Positions 48,901 to 60,345 of a DNA stretch of 64,000 bases are shown here, piece after piece (the first letter of the stretch is position 1; each line of letters begins with the position of its first letter). The DNA comes from Mytilus trossulus. Its lineage: Eukaryota > Mollusca > Bivalvia > Mytilida > Mytilidae. The stretch covers positions 70,343,999 through 70,407,998 of the forward strand of contig NC_086382.1 in NCBI RefSeq assembly GCF_036588685.1, given 5' to 3'. Position numbers and translations under genes: made by a program. The notes beneath the pieces are model-generated. The model saw only the letters and a program-made list of their open reading frames with translations. It had not been told where the DNA came from and did no database searches.

Positions 48901-51302
48901 AACTGCGTTGACTAAAAATTACACTATTTCAGGTCCTATTGTTTACCGCGTCATTATTTATTCTAAAAACTATTATAATAAGTTCCTGATCGAATTTGAT
49001 ACCAAAATAAAAGTAAATGTCACATGTTGTTTCCGGTTGAATGTTTTCATGTTCTGTTTCCTGCTCCTTTATTCGGAGCATAACAATGGATTATGATGTA
49101 AATGATGAATCGGTACAAATGTTATGTGCAATTTGCCTACACAGTTTTACAGCCTGGTCGTGACTGGTCTTTCTTCCAGAAATTTAACCTTCACCAAAAA
49201 CAATAAAATCCAGTCCAATAAAAAAAAAGCTATCTGATTCGCTCATTCTCAAAAAAAAATATACCAAACATGAAAATATAAAAAGAGTTAGATACAAAAT
49301 AAAGGATACATCGAGACTGCAGATGCTGCCCAAATGACATGACAACGAACGGGTAATAGTAAAAACGTTTTGTAGTAAGGTAACAAGGACAGGGTTATAA
49401 CAGAAAAAAGTTGAAAGCAGGGCAAACATTGCACCTTTTAATCAGAATGACCTTATCATAAGACCATACAAATACTACAAACTCATGCTTACAATAATGC
49501 GCGGATACTTTAATTCAATTACTGACCTGCGATGTCGCAGGTAACGACTATTAACTTTTACAATAATCAATGATTTCTTTTATATTTCAAATTTAAAATC
49601 TAATGAATTCAAAACTGAATATTTGGTTTAAATAAGATGATGTTATCAATCCCCCGCGGATATGCAATCCTGCGTCTTTAAACGGTCACTACATGTACCT
49701 GGTTCTCCTGGTTCTACGTGTTATTATTCTATTCATCGAGGAGGGATGTTTTGTATACTTTGTAATTGAATTTGAGTCCATCTCATATCAAAATTATCAC
49801 TCATTATTTCTGTATACTGAACAATATCTACCAAATCATATCCAGCTCTTCAAAATTAGATTGAAGAGGAGTATTTTACCTCAGCCCATGGTAATTACTT
49901 TTTTGTAAGGATCTATAAAATTGTAAAAAAACTTACTCTCTCAACGAAACCAAGTGGATTAAAAAAGGTCAAGAGCGTTCACTTTGTAGTGTACCAAGTC
50001 AGGAATATGAAAGTTGTTCTCCATTCTTGATGTGTTTGAGCTTTTGACTTAACCGTTCGAATAGGGAACTACCATTTTGTATTATCCGTTGAGTTTTTTT
50101 CCCCTGATATTTTACATTGTCAGTTTACCGTCGACTTGTGGCTTTTGAAAATCCCTGACATCTTGCGCATGTTTCCTAATTTTTCCAATTTCTTAAAAGT
50201 GACAGATGTAGTACGTATCTTTATTCTTATAATACTTACATTGTTTTGGTTTTCTAAAGTTTTTCCTATAAAGATAATGGAATATTTTTTATAGTACACT
50301 GAACGTGCAAATTTACTAGCAGATGCGAAGTATAAAGTTCAGAGCAGAATCTTTAACGGTACAAATTCATTTATCTAATGAAAAGAAATAATATAAAAAC
50401 AGTTTTTCTAAAAACACATTTTAAGTAATAAAATTCACTGCTAATTCGATTAACAAAATAAAAGTAGAATCGAACAATGCATTTGGTTTTTATGTTTAGG
50501 TCGTTATAAATTAACCCATAAGTCTTTGTGTACGCTTTGAAATATCTACTCAGAATCGAGTGATTTTGATACGTTCACTGTGCTTACCATAAGAATACCT
50601 ATGACGGGCGATCACTCCGGACCGTAAGATGTATCCATTGCTCGAAAATATAACCATTAATGTATACATTATTGATGATTTGTCTGGAATGAATATATAA
50701 AAATGTAATTTAATATTTTACATACCAGGTGCTATTTTGTCAATTATAATTTCTGTTCTTGAAAAATGTTCATGGATTTGATTATTCATTTATTTTGTTG
50801 AAATCTGATTATTATTGTGCCATTCCCTAGATGTTAATAAACATGCATAAATAACTAAAAGGCTCTTTGAAAATAGTTCCTTCTTGTCGTTGTGTGCATT
50901 CAATATGGTTTATAGTTCGAGGTTCTATTTCCAGAGATTTTTTTTTAATTTTCGTTAATCAAGCTCTCATATAGCCATAATAATTAGTTTTTGGGTTAAC
51001 AATGGCTTTCTGATAGAGGTACCTATATTTGACTACGTGTGATTTTTTTTATATAACACGGTTGGTATAAATCATAAAACAAAATAAATTTTCTGTATAA
51101 CGATTGTTTGAGTGTGTGTGTGTTTGCGTGTTTTTACTCTAAGGCACCAAAAGTAATTAGTTTCCGTACCTGTTATAAATGTTATATTGAAGCAATAATC
51201 CACCGATCGTTTTGACTCTTTGGTGGATCTTGTGTTCAACTTCAATTTACAGAACATATCTTACAGGAAACATATAACAAGAGATATCACAGTCGGTATC
51301 AT
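45972..51302 (-). CDS. Predicted secreted 191-aa protein, family unknown (5 exons)
   Basis: I do not recognise this protein. Exons: 51265-51302, 50726-50757, 50240-50265, 48179-48367 and 45972-46262 (576 nt including TAA). Intron phases 2, 1, 0 and 0 all agree, and every junction is GT-AG (donors GTAAGA, GTATGT, GTAAGT, GTAAGT). Residues 1-14 (MIPTVISLVICFLT) form a signal peptide. The remainder is hydrophilic and Asn/Lys-rich with no cysteine and three N-glycosylation sequons (around residues 35, 67 and 82). The C-terminal third is the least low-complexity part: TWKPSLIVSIDNIVRQSVEE (133-152), then dibasic KR157-158 and RR180-181 bracketing QYEERPMVHWPSMHYLLLF and KD. This could be a peptide precursor or a small secreted structural or immune factor. 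The two micro-exons (32 and 26 nt) are the weakest calls; exons 1, 4 and 5 are better supported. Introns 3 and 4 are 1.9 kb each, and intron 4 holds three mobile elements. Confidence 0.6.
46420..46765 (+). mobile_element. Decayed retrozyme-like repeat in intron 4 of the secreted-protein gene
   Basis: Aligns with 28960-29316: TTTCAGCTGTATTTGGCAAA, then a hammerhead end (TATACGAAACGCGCAGCTGG at about 46659-46678, GTC changed to AGC). After it the start of another unit follows (CTACTGGGTCGATACTACTT CTGATGGAGGC). A unit followed by the start of the next is the head-to-tail layout expected of such elements. The minus ORF at 46419-46607 is a shadow. Confidence 0.55.
47161..47460. mobile_element. 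Foldback element F1, copy 1
   Basis: Long inverted arms at 47161-47226 and 47253-47316 share CTGTCTAT, GAAATAACATAAAA and ATGTGGTG. A loop (GAATTATGCGCTTAGCGGGT TATT) is itself partly self-complementary. A non-inverted tail follows, with TTAAACCGT, TGACGTCA (47370-47377) and CCAATTAGAAGACGCGTTAC. Other copies are at 56686-56990 and 59925-60225. No ORF. Confidence 0.75.
47644..47860. mobile_element. 217-bp MITE, TA target duplication
   Basis: Inverted ends CCGTATAGCGGGTTAT, exact over 16 bp, are flanked by TA (47642-47643 and 47861-47862). The interior is rich in TTCGCGG and CGCCAAAATA words and partly symmetric. A TA duplication suggests a Tc1/mariner-type mobiliser (inference). The minus ORF at 47683-47973 runs through it and is not a gene. 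Confidence 0.8.
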
Positions 51303-52269
51303 GAGGTAAAGCTTTAGAAGTATGGTGGTTTTTTCGTCTAAACTGAAGGAAACATTCAAATTAAATTAAATGACAAAAAAAACCAATATGAAAACTCAGA
51401 TCAGATTTACTAAAGTATTTGGTAAATTAACTTGACATTTATGTTCCTGGATATAACGACTTTTTCTTCTTTCTTCCTTTTATAGATTATGAATATTTAG
51501 ACTTCCGAAACCGATAAAAACATATCAAAAGTATTTGTGTATGATGATAATGATATAACTCATTGGTTTCAAATTTCTTACTTTATTTCCGTATGAATAG
51601 TTCTATAAATACAGCTGGGTTTTTTATTTTGTTGTTATCATTTTTCATGATTAATTCGTTTTAAAGATAATTGCACACTGTTGAAATTGTTTTCTCTAGT
51701 TTAATGTGCGTTCTGTGATATTGTGATAGGGTCACAGTATGACCCATGACTTGTGCTTGTATTAAACATCTACTGAATTACATCCTCACAAGTTTAATTA
51801 AATGCAATAATGCATATGCGTTATTAGAACGTTTGGAATAAATCAAGAAGACAGCAACCTAACACAAATCAAATTAAACGATTCCTAGAAGTTTACAACT
51901 TCTGGGCGTTTTGTATTCTTCTGTTTGTCCCAATAAATATCTTATCATATTGAATCACTTGAAATCATAAGTACGAAATTCATGTTGATTATTCTACCCT
52001 TTATACAGTGATATGCAGTGAAGTTTAGCATTTGATAGTTCATTGATAACATTCTGGCGTATCATTAACAAACAACTTGTAACGTCTCATTTCATTGGCC
52101 GAAAGATTTAAATACAACAGCAATGTAGTCAGTCTAGTCAGTGTGCACGTGAATTGACACAGGTGACCGACAATGGAATTTACTATGTTACTACGAACGT
52201 AAAAACAATGATTTGTATAGTTTACAAACCTTTGGCCAAAATATTTAAATAAATGTTTTGCTAAGTACT
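51303..52269. other. 5' flank of the secreted-protein gene; no other feature
   Basis: AT-rich. If the gene start at 51302 is right, its promoter lies here. I see no strong TATA box at a convincing distance. Confidence 0.4.
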
Positions 52270-52367
52270 ATATATACCATGGTTTTTACGAGTTACATAT
52301 ATAAACAAACGAATCCGAAGGATGAGTTTGTTTAAATTTGTTAATGAGTAAGACACATGGTATATAA
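52270..52367. repeat. 98-bp imperfect palindrome
   Basis: TATATACCATG at the left and CATGGTATATA at the right, with inner AAACAAAC/GTTTGTTT and ATCC/GGAT also paired. Most of the 98 bp can fold on itself. Likely a very short foldback element. Confidence 0.65.
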
Positions 52368-53278
52368 AATTTGTAATATAAATAAAATGATTGACAGCTT
52401 CAAGACCTTCAACTAATATTGGAAATTGATCACGTTACAGTTTTATCCAATGAAATGGAAGCTCGCGCAAGTCACATTTGCGCCTCGTGCATGATCTTAT
52501 GTGTATCTCATGTAATAGAACCCCTGAATTTGCAAAACAGGAAAGAAAATGTCAGATTTTCCATATCTTTATTTCGTTTTGCTCCCCGTGTATGGTTGTT
52601 TGCACAAGTAACTTCATAATGTCATCAGACTGAGGTAAACAAAAATATCGGATTCCAGCGTCGGACAAGGATTGAATAATTATTATAATGGCGGTAAGAA
52701 TTGGGTTTTTTTTTGTTTTCAAGTATCATACAAATTAATCATATTTTACAGAATTTTCATCTCATTGAAAAATGCATATTTATACATTTCTAGTTTTCGT
52801 ACCAACTGCTTTCTTCCGTTATTTTGTTAATTCGATTATTAGATTATTTATTAAAACACAATTCTAATGATAAAACACTGTATTTAAACAGTAGCGGATC
52901 CAGGGAGCGTAGATAGTGTATGTTCCCCTAATTGATCGCAAAAATAAATCATGTTTTTTTTAGATATTTGTAGCCGATATTTATTCCCTTTTATGTAGGT
53001 ACTCCCTTTTTTAAATCGAAATTTAATTGGATCTTTGCAAAAAAAATGATAGTTTCACATTTCATTTTTTTCACAACTTAAAGAAAAAACATTTAGTAAT
53101 TGTTTCCAAAATTAGGAGAATTCGTAACAATCCTATATATTTTGAAAAAGGTTTCTTTAGATTTGGGTACACATAATTTTTTGCTTTTTGTTATGAAATG
53201 AAAACAAATGAAGATCTTGACCTTTTAGTATGTTTAACAGTTTCCTAAATATTCACGAGGCGGATACATTTAAAACTG
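52368..53278. other. No recognised gene
   Basis: AT-rich. The 66-codon plus-strand ORF at 52419-52619 has no domain, and its surroundings lack splice structure. Nothing further seen. Confidence 0.4.
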
Positions 53279-53348
53279 AAAAGGTGGAGCTTCAGCCATG
53301 GAATAACATGAACATGAATATGTTATACCATGGCTGAAGCTCCGCCTT
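53279..53348. repeat. Near-perfect 30-bp-arm hairpin
   Basis: The arm AAAAGGTGGAGCTTCAGCCA plus TGGAATAACA pairs with its complement ending at 53348, with only two mismatches or G-T pairs, around a loop of about 10 nt. ACCATGG also recurs at 52277 and 53424. Confidence 0.75.
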
Positions 53349-53959
53349 TTTCCCTTTGAATTCTAGTTGAGTTGCATATTTAATTAGCAAAGTATGGTAC
53401 AACATTAATTTGCATATAATATACCATGGTTTTCCCTTACCACACTTTTAAAGCAAATTATTTCATAAAAACATCAAAGGAAAAAATCCAATTTATGTTA
53501 CAACTTCAAATAGTGGGGTCGAAAAAGTATACTGATATTCTAAGTTTTTTATGCATGCAGCAACTCAATTATCTTGTACCCGGCATGATGAGAAATATAA
53601 GGATAAAATAAAATACATGTGCCGCTTTTATACGGATGAATAAATGAACCACTTTTAATTTCTTTCATACCTACGATAGGTTATAATCCTTACAATGTCG
53701 TAGTCACTTATAAAGTATTTCATAATACTGATTCTGCTTTACAATAATTAATGATGGGTTGCACTGACATTCATCCTTTATTATTTTCATGCTAAAACAT
53801 ACACACCGTAGCTACCATAAAAGGAGGAAGTTGTTCCCCAAAGATAATCGTATCATTTGTGCACCTGAATGAATTCAGTGACGATTATTTCTTTCGCATG
53901 TTTGGAACTAAATAAATATTAATACTTGTGAGAAATGTCGTAGTTTATAAGGAACAACT

Positions 53960-54120
53960 CCCGTTTGAATTGTTTTTACACTGTCATTTCGTGGCCTTTT
54001 ATAGCTGACTATGCGGTATGGGCTTTGCTCATTATTGAATTGAGTGACCTTTAGTTGTTAATTTCTGTGTCATTGTGGTCTCTTGTGGAGAGTTGTGGCA
54101 TTGGCAATCATACCACATCA
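53960..54120 (-). repeat. R1-related reverse fragment
   Basis: CCCGTTTGAATTG, TATAGCTGACTATGCGGTAT, GTGGTCTCTTGTGGAGAGTT and CATACCACATCATC align with 26690-26890. Confidence 0.8.
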
Positions 54121-54412
54121 TCTTTATTACATATAAATGTACTGTTTTCGATTATGAATGGGTGAATATTTATTTTTTAAATTTATACTGTAACAATAGA
54201 GTTGCATAACATTGTTGAACAATCCGCTAAAGTATATGTAGTATGTATTCGTATTTGAAATAAAATACAAAACGAAACGTGTATGATAAACTGATAAAAA
54301 AAATTATCAAGAAATTAAGGATGACTAAATGTATGTATAAGATGAAACTCACCTTTTTATAAATACATTTAAATGATTTAATGAATACAGACATTGTTTG
54401 TTTCTATTTACA

Positions 54413-54615
54413 TAGATATAGGAAGATGTGGTGTGAGTGCCAATAAGACAACTCTCCATCCAAATAACAATTTATAAAAGTAAACCATTTATATAGGTCA
54501 ATGTAAGGCCTTTAATACGGCGCCTTGGCTCACACTGAACAACAAGCTATAAAGGGCCCCAAAATTACTAGTGTAAAACCATTCAAACGGGAAAACCAAC
54601 CGTTTAATATTTATA
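54413..54615 (+). repeat. Dispersed repeat R1, copy 3
   Basis: ATATAGGAAGATGTGGTGTG, GACAACTCTCCATCCAAATA, CTATAAAGGGCCCCAAAATT, CATTCAAACGGGAAAACCAA: the best-preserved R1 copy in plus orientation. Confidence 0.88.
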
Positions 54616-55478
54616 ATATATAATTTCCGTTCGTTTTTTCAACCGAGACTAGCAAAACCTCATGAATTATATCGTTTGTATAAACTTCATTCAATTATCC
54701 GCTGTGCCATGATTGGCCATCTCCATTTTTTCTTAACAAAGCGTGTTACATGTTATGAATTTACTTACAATTTCGAAATTTATTTTTTTCCTTCAAGTTA
54801 ATGGAATCAGAAAAAAAATCACTATTCTATGAAGAATATCTAAAACTTGGCAAACAATATGAAAAATGTTTGTAGTAAAGTATACAGTTTCATTTTCAAT
54901 TACAACGTTAATTCATCGAGTCCATTGAGTAAAAGAGAAGGCATGATAAGCAACTTGGGTGTGTCAATGAAAAAAAAAATGTGAATTGAGGTTTTTTTTA
55001 TCCTACATTAAACTTTTGATGTCGTCCCTTGATTTAGAGGAGATATTTAAATTGAATATTTTAACTGTTAAGATTTTAAAGTTTAAACTTTACTACCAAT
55101 TAATTGCAGAAAATTATAACACAAATGAATTTCACATGCACATTTATAAAGCTAGAATTGTGATTAGAATCATGTGTGCGAATACGACGATGGAAGCTTT
55201 AGACGACCTTGACCAGCTACGTGAATAGTAATCAGTCCATTCAACGTTAAAGTACGTGTGTTCTATTTTTGCAGGTGTGAGGTCGATGGTTTGAATTGAC
55301 CAATGAAAACGATCGTTCCTTAGAAAGTTAATCTAATAAAGTTTGTTTGTCTGATTATGTCGCACGACCTATCGCGAAGCGTGGCTGCAGTTGGGTATAA
55401 GCGCTAACATATGTGTTTGTTTTTGTGTGTGTGTGTTTGGTTGCTTCATCACTTCGTCTTTTAGCATACCATAATTAA

Positions 55479-56590
55479 GTCTTTCCACTTTTCTGTGGAA
55501 AGACTTATTGTTTTTCTTCTGATTATTATTAATTTTTTTTTCCGCCAAATTTTGTTCTTGCGATAAATGTTTGTTTCGCAATATGTCGCTTAGATATTTT
55601 ACATATGGTATCGTATAGTTTATGCACTTTTAAATTTCACCCTGCTAAGCCGAACCATTTTCTTTGTAAGAGTTATCTCCCTATTCACTGTTTAACATCT
55701 GTGTGCATCTCCTTCGTAACAAAAAAAGATAGCGACAAATTTCTTTTTACAAATTGTTCGTTAGATCCTCAGTAATTTTTGGCCCATTTGGATCGAAGCG
55801 ATTCGATGAAATTTTATAGTAGTTATCTACCTTTACAAAATAAATTTGTCGGTATGTTTATATAACTCATAAACAGTTAACCGTATAACCCTGGAATGTT
55901 TTTATTTGAGTCCCCTGGGTCCCAACTTAGAAAATGAGGTCAAGGTCAAAGGTCAAGGTCAAGTTCTCAATTGTGACTTTTGTTTGTTTTTGCATTTTCT
56001 CCGACACTTTGAGAGATACATATAAAAGAACAAGTGCAAAATGTCAGTTTTATTGTATTGAAGCTATGTTACATTTAGTCTTATACAATTAAATGGCATC
56101 TTATAGGAGTTGGTGCCCCTGAAATGTCTTGATATGAAGTTATTTGATTATATCTTCAATTAAGTTCTTTATAAAGACATTTGACCTCATACAAAAGGTT
56201 AAGTGACAAATGACCTTGAAAAATGGCTACCGGAAGTGACCTTTAGAAAACCGGAAGTAGCTATTTTTGCAATTTTTTTCACCTAAAAGTACCCAGAAAT
56301 CCATATATTTTGTCATATAGATACATGAACAGGTTACTGAAGACTCAAAATTACTTCCAAAAAACCGGAAGTGGCCAATTATCTCCCATTCTACATACAA
56401 AAGTATATAGAAACTATATATTTTTGGAATCAGTGTGAAAGAAGCTATCATATGAGACCGGATGGGACATTAATTTCACCGGAAGTAGCATATTATCTCC
56501 ATTATATCACTCAAAAAGATAATTAAACCATCATTTATCGCATCAGTATAAAGAAACTACCTTCTTATCCAAATTACTTTAGTGTGGAAA
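55479..56590. repeat. Repeat element with terminal hairpin and TF-like motif arrays
   Basis: Opens with the hairpin AGTCTTTCCAC-TTTTCT-GTGGAAAGACT (55479-55507). GTGGAAAGACTTTCAATTG occurs at the far end (about 56583), suggesting the two ends of one element of about 1.1 kb. Inside are four AGGTCA half-sites in direct order (55937-55961) and four CCGGAAGT words (56230, 56251, 56365 and 56479). No ORF. Confidence 0.5.
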
Positions 56591-56685
56591 GACTTTCAAT
56601 TGTTCTCTGAACAATTGGTTTTTAATTGTATTTAATATTATTCAGCTTGCGACCAGGGCAACCGTCTTTAAAAATATTTTTATTT

Positions 56686-56990
56686 AAGGAATGACTGTAA
56701 TATTTTTCTGTCTATGAAGAAATAAAAAAAAAAAATGTGGTGCACACTGAATAACGCGCGTAGCGGGTTATTTAACAGTGTGCATCACATTTTTTATGTT
56801 ATTTCGAATAGACAGAAAAAATATTACAGTCATTTCTTATAATTTAATTCTAAATTCCATTTTAAACCGTACACAACTATGGAAAAACGTTGATGACGTC
56901 ACGGTCACATGACGAAATTATGTCTATGGGCTCATTACAAAATTACGTCAGCCAATCAGAAGACGTGTTACATCCAAAATTATATTGTCT
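56686..56990. mobile_element. Foldback element F1, copy 2
   Basis: Arms 56686-56750 and 56776-56838 (GGAATGACTGTAATATTTTT against AAAAATATTACAGTCATTTC) enclose GAATAACGCGCGTAGCGGGT TATT. The tail has TGACGTCA (56894-56901) and CCAATCAGAAGACGTGTTAC. It is more regular than copy 1. Confidence 0.8.
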
Positions 56991-56999
56991 CCAAATAAG

Positions 57000-57165
57000 G
57001 TTTTCCTTTCTGTGTGTGTTACATTTTGATGTTGTGTTTCTGTTGTGTCGTTCTTATCTTTTATTTGATGCGTTTTCCTCAGTTTTAGTTTGTAACCCAG
57101 ATTTTATTTTTCTCTATCGATTTATGAATTTCGAACAGCGGTATACTATCGTTGCCTTTATTTGT
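57000..57165 (-). repeat. Dispersed repeat R3, reverse copy
   Basis: TGTTTCTGTTGTGTCGTTCT, GCGTTTTCCTCAGTTTTAGT, ATTTCGAACAGCGGTATACT, CGTTGCCTTTATTTGT: the reverse of 29650-29830. The 156-codon ORF at 56890-57360 is built from this and the F1 tail. Confidence 0.8.
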
Positions 57166-59379
57166 ACATTATGCCATCGATTATTCATAGTATCTTATTT
57201 CACAATATCCATATGGGAAATGAATATTTCAGTTTTTGACATGCAAGTAACCTTTCAAATGATATACCTGCACTCTAATAACCATATGTTATCATATTAC
57301 TCATTCATGAATTCAGAAGCAGTTGAATTAAACATTTATTACCCTGGTACTACTAAATAAGAAGATATGAAAATGTGTTCACCCATGATAAAATTATCAT
57401 GTTCCTCTCTAGTGATGACTTTCCTAAATGCATTTACCTTTTTGGGGGCAGATAAAATCTTTATATGTCCCTATGTCAAGGACATTACAATCATTCATAG
57501 TAATCTCAATTGAAAATCACGGAAGTACATATAACTTTAATACTTCCATATCTAAACTGGTCTGCGGTAAAACCACAACTTCTATAACACAATAATAGTT
57601 TCAGGTTAACGAAAATGTTTAGTTAAAACATATTTTATTTTCCTAAGTAGCAATGACACAAGTCTTGTCCTTTCTATAATAAAATTTCGGTTATAGATAA
57701 TGCAGTTATGTGTTAAGGTTTTTCTTGTCGTAGAACACACCGAGGGGTGTCAGGATTGTTCAAATGAAAGACCGACCAGATGCATTATCTGACTTATATA
57801 CCGTAAAAAAAAATATTAATTTTATAAAGATTTGTAACATTTAGTATCATATTTTACCGACAACACTAAAGTGGGATATTCCTTTCTAATGCGTTCAGGT
57901 TTTAATACGCCCTGCAGCTCATTTAAAATGTGAAATAAAACTCAATAAATAATATAGATATAAACCTTTTAAAAATTATTACCCATACACAATAAAAATA
58001 TTACTGTAACTGCATGAAGTAACACACAAATGTATTGTTACCATCCGATAAAGGTGTATGACAAATACAAGATACATTGTAAGTTATTTATTGTACCACT
58101 TAGCTTATGGAAAAGAAGGAAGGGGTATGTATTTTTTCTATTTGTTATGTTATTTCTATCGCGGAAAAGTGGTTATTTTTTATCCATTTTACTTGAATCG
58201 AATGAAAAATTCAGAAAGATTGTCTACATTTTATTTGAAGATAATCAGGATAAAGTTATATACCCTCCGCACCAGACCTGTTCGTGAGTTACGTTAATGT
58301 TATTCAATAGAATATAAGATTATCTTATTAGTTGATCATTTGATAAAGTAAAAGGTATAAATAAATTTTAACTTAATAGTTAAGAACTGACACGAAGACG
58401 AATATAAATACATGTAGGTAACAGTATGATTTCTTATTCAGTGTGTATCGTTCTGAACATGCATGAAATATTTGCCACTGGACGTTAAGCAAGCAACCAA
58501 AAATCAATCAACCTATTCAGTTTGACTTAAAAAGATTTTCAAAATCTTACACACGAATATGTTAAATCTGGATTTATTTTATAAAAGTCTATATTAAAAT
58601 TCATCTGACATATATGATAATGTTTCTTTATTATAGCGATAAATCAACAAAACTTCACGTTATTGGTTTCTAAAATTAAAATGCGGGACTACAATGACGG
58701 TTTCTTTTACACCTATCATCGATTGAACGTTAGAAATTAAATTTCCAAATCGGCAACAAAAAACTATTAGACGAATAAAATTTTGAAGTTAATCATAGAT
58801 TGCATGTTTAGCAAGCAAAATAATGACATTATTTTATGCCCTGGAGCATATATCATTGAAACATGGTATCGTCCGGGTTGATTCTGAAAAAGAATGACCT
58901 GACGTTCTGAATGAAAATAACTCCATAAAGGTATATAATTATTCATAATGACTTTCTTTTAATGTCTTCTCCCCTTTGTGTATGCCTATAATGCGTATTC
59001 AAAAAGAGGTCTGCAAACTTAACTTTCTTTTCAATAAGTGATATGATGTGAAATAGTCATTACTAATTTTCCATCTGATAAATTTGATGGTATGAAACAA
59101 AAGTTTCGAGTTGCACAATTGGATCTGATTACTAACAACATTGTAAGAACATATACACAATATTAGATCTATGTCTTTGTATAAGGCTTATATAAACTTT
59201 GAAACTTTGGAAGGGCGACGTTTTCGTACCAATTGTAAAACAAAATAAAATTTTGCAGTGAGTGATCTGATATTATTGTTATGCTACAGCCAGAATACAC
59301 TAATATATATAAACTAACCAAACTGTTTTATTGAAAGTAAAACAATAACAATTTGATTATCACTGAGACTAGACATAAC
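57166..59379. other. No recognised gene
   Basis: About 2.2 kb of AT-rich sequence. Overlapping plus-strand ORFs at 58030-58297 in two frames have no features. No splice-consistent exon chain or repeat could be identified. Confidence 0.4.
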
Positions 59380-59880
59380 ATGGTTTCAATAATTGTGTTG
59401 TTTAAACATACAAAATATAAATACATTAAAGAAAGAAATGAAATTAATCAACTGGTGAATAAAACAAACTTACCAGCAATACATGTCTTTGAAAAACAAA
59501 TTAGAGTTTTAAATGGAACCACAAAAATAAAACTTATTTTCCATCTATCAGCGAGCAAAAATAAAGAAGAAAAGTGACGTGTCACACGATATGTTACTTT
59601 GTTACTATGTTTGATTGAGAAACACAACATGGAGTGTTTCAGCATTTGAATACAATTCGATGTCTTTATTCAGTAAAATAATTTCACGAGTCTGATAACA
59701 TAATGCTCATAACGTTGTTCTTAATATCAATAATTACTTACATTTCCTGTTATTCACAAAATATTTATCTCCAAACATTTTGTTGTGTGATTAAAATGCA
59801 TATGAGTGGTATTTTCATATCTAAATTTAGCATGTTTAGGACGTTACTTCTTGTTTTTCCTGAGGTTTCGTATTTTTCTT
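59380..59880. repeat. Local duplication, copy 1 (partner 61570-62060)
   Basis: Shares, in order, CAATAATTGTGTTG, TTTAAACATACAAA, TTACCAGCA, ACTTATTTTCCATCT, TGACGTGT, TTATTCACAAAATA and CAAACATTTTGTTGTGTG with 61570-62060. By eye roughly 70-80% similar. Each copy is low in coding potential, and opposite-strand ORFs at 59353-59645 are not conserved in the partner. Confidence 0.65.
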
Positions 59881-59924
59881 TGTGACATTCATATAAAATT
59901 GAGGTTTGAAAAAAATATATTTCA

Positions 59925-60225
59925 GGTATGACTGTAATTTATTTTCTGTCTAATACAAATAACATAAAAAAAATGTGGTGCGTAGCGGGTTATTATCAAG
60001 CGTGCACAACTTTTTAATGTTATTTGAAATAGACAGAAAAATATAACAGTCATTTCCTATAATTTAATTAAGTTCCATTTCAAACTGGCGTAAATCATCA
60101 AAACATGTTACAAACGTCATGGTCACATGAGAGAATAATGTATATGAGATGATAACACATAATACTGTCGGCCAATTAGAAGACACGTTACATCCTAAAT
60201 TAAATAAATTAAATTATTCAAATAT
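59925..60225. mobile_element. Foldback element F1, copy 3
   Basis: Arms of about 59925-59975 and 60005-60060 with ATGACTGTAATTTATTTTCT, AACATAAAAAAAATGTGGTG and AATAGACAGAAAAATATAAC. The loop is shortened to GCGTAGCGGGTTATTAT. Its tail (CCAATTAGAAGACACGTTAC) is kept, but the TGACGTCA word is lost. Confidence 0.75.
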
Positions 60226-60299
60226 TAAAAAAACGCGAAACTAAATCATAATGTACTAGAATACTGAGTCTCGACCTCATCAAAGTAAACCTATGTTCT

Positions 60300-60345
60300 A
60301 TTGTCGGGTTGTTGTATCTTTGACACGTTCCCCATTTCCATTCTC
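60300..60345 (-). repeat. Dispersed repeat R2 end, reverse
   Basis: GTCGGGTTGTTGTATCTTTG then CCCCATTTCCATTCTCAATC: the left terminus of R2 in reverse. Confidence 0.8.

Noticed and set aside
51072..51257. Minus-strand ORF that could be a second exon of the secreted-protein gene (KLNTRSTKESKRSVDYC, with a GT at its end)
   Set aside because: A stop separates it from the signal-peptide exon, and no usable acceptor lies between. Splicing 51265 to 50757 keeps phase without it. It remains the main alternative model.
56890..57360. 156-codon plus-strand ORF, one of the longest open frames outside the reverse transcriptases
   Set aside because: It is built from the tail of foldback element F1 and a reverse R3 repeat, is hydrophobic by composition, and has no domain or splice context.
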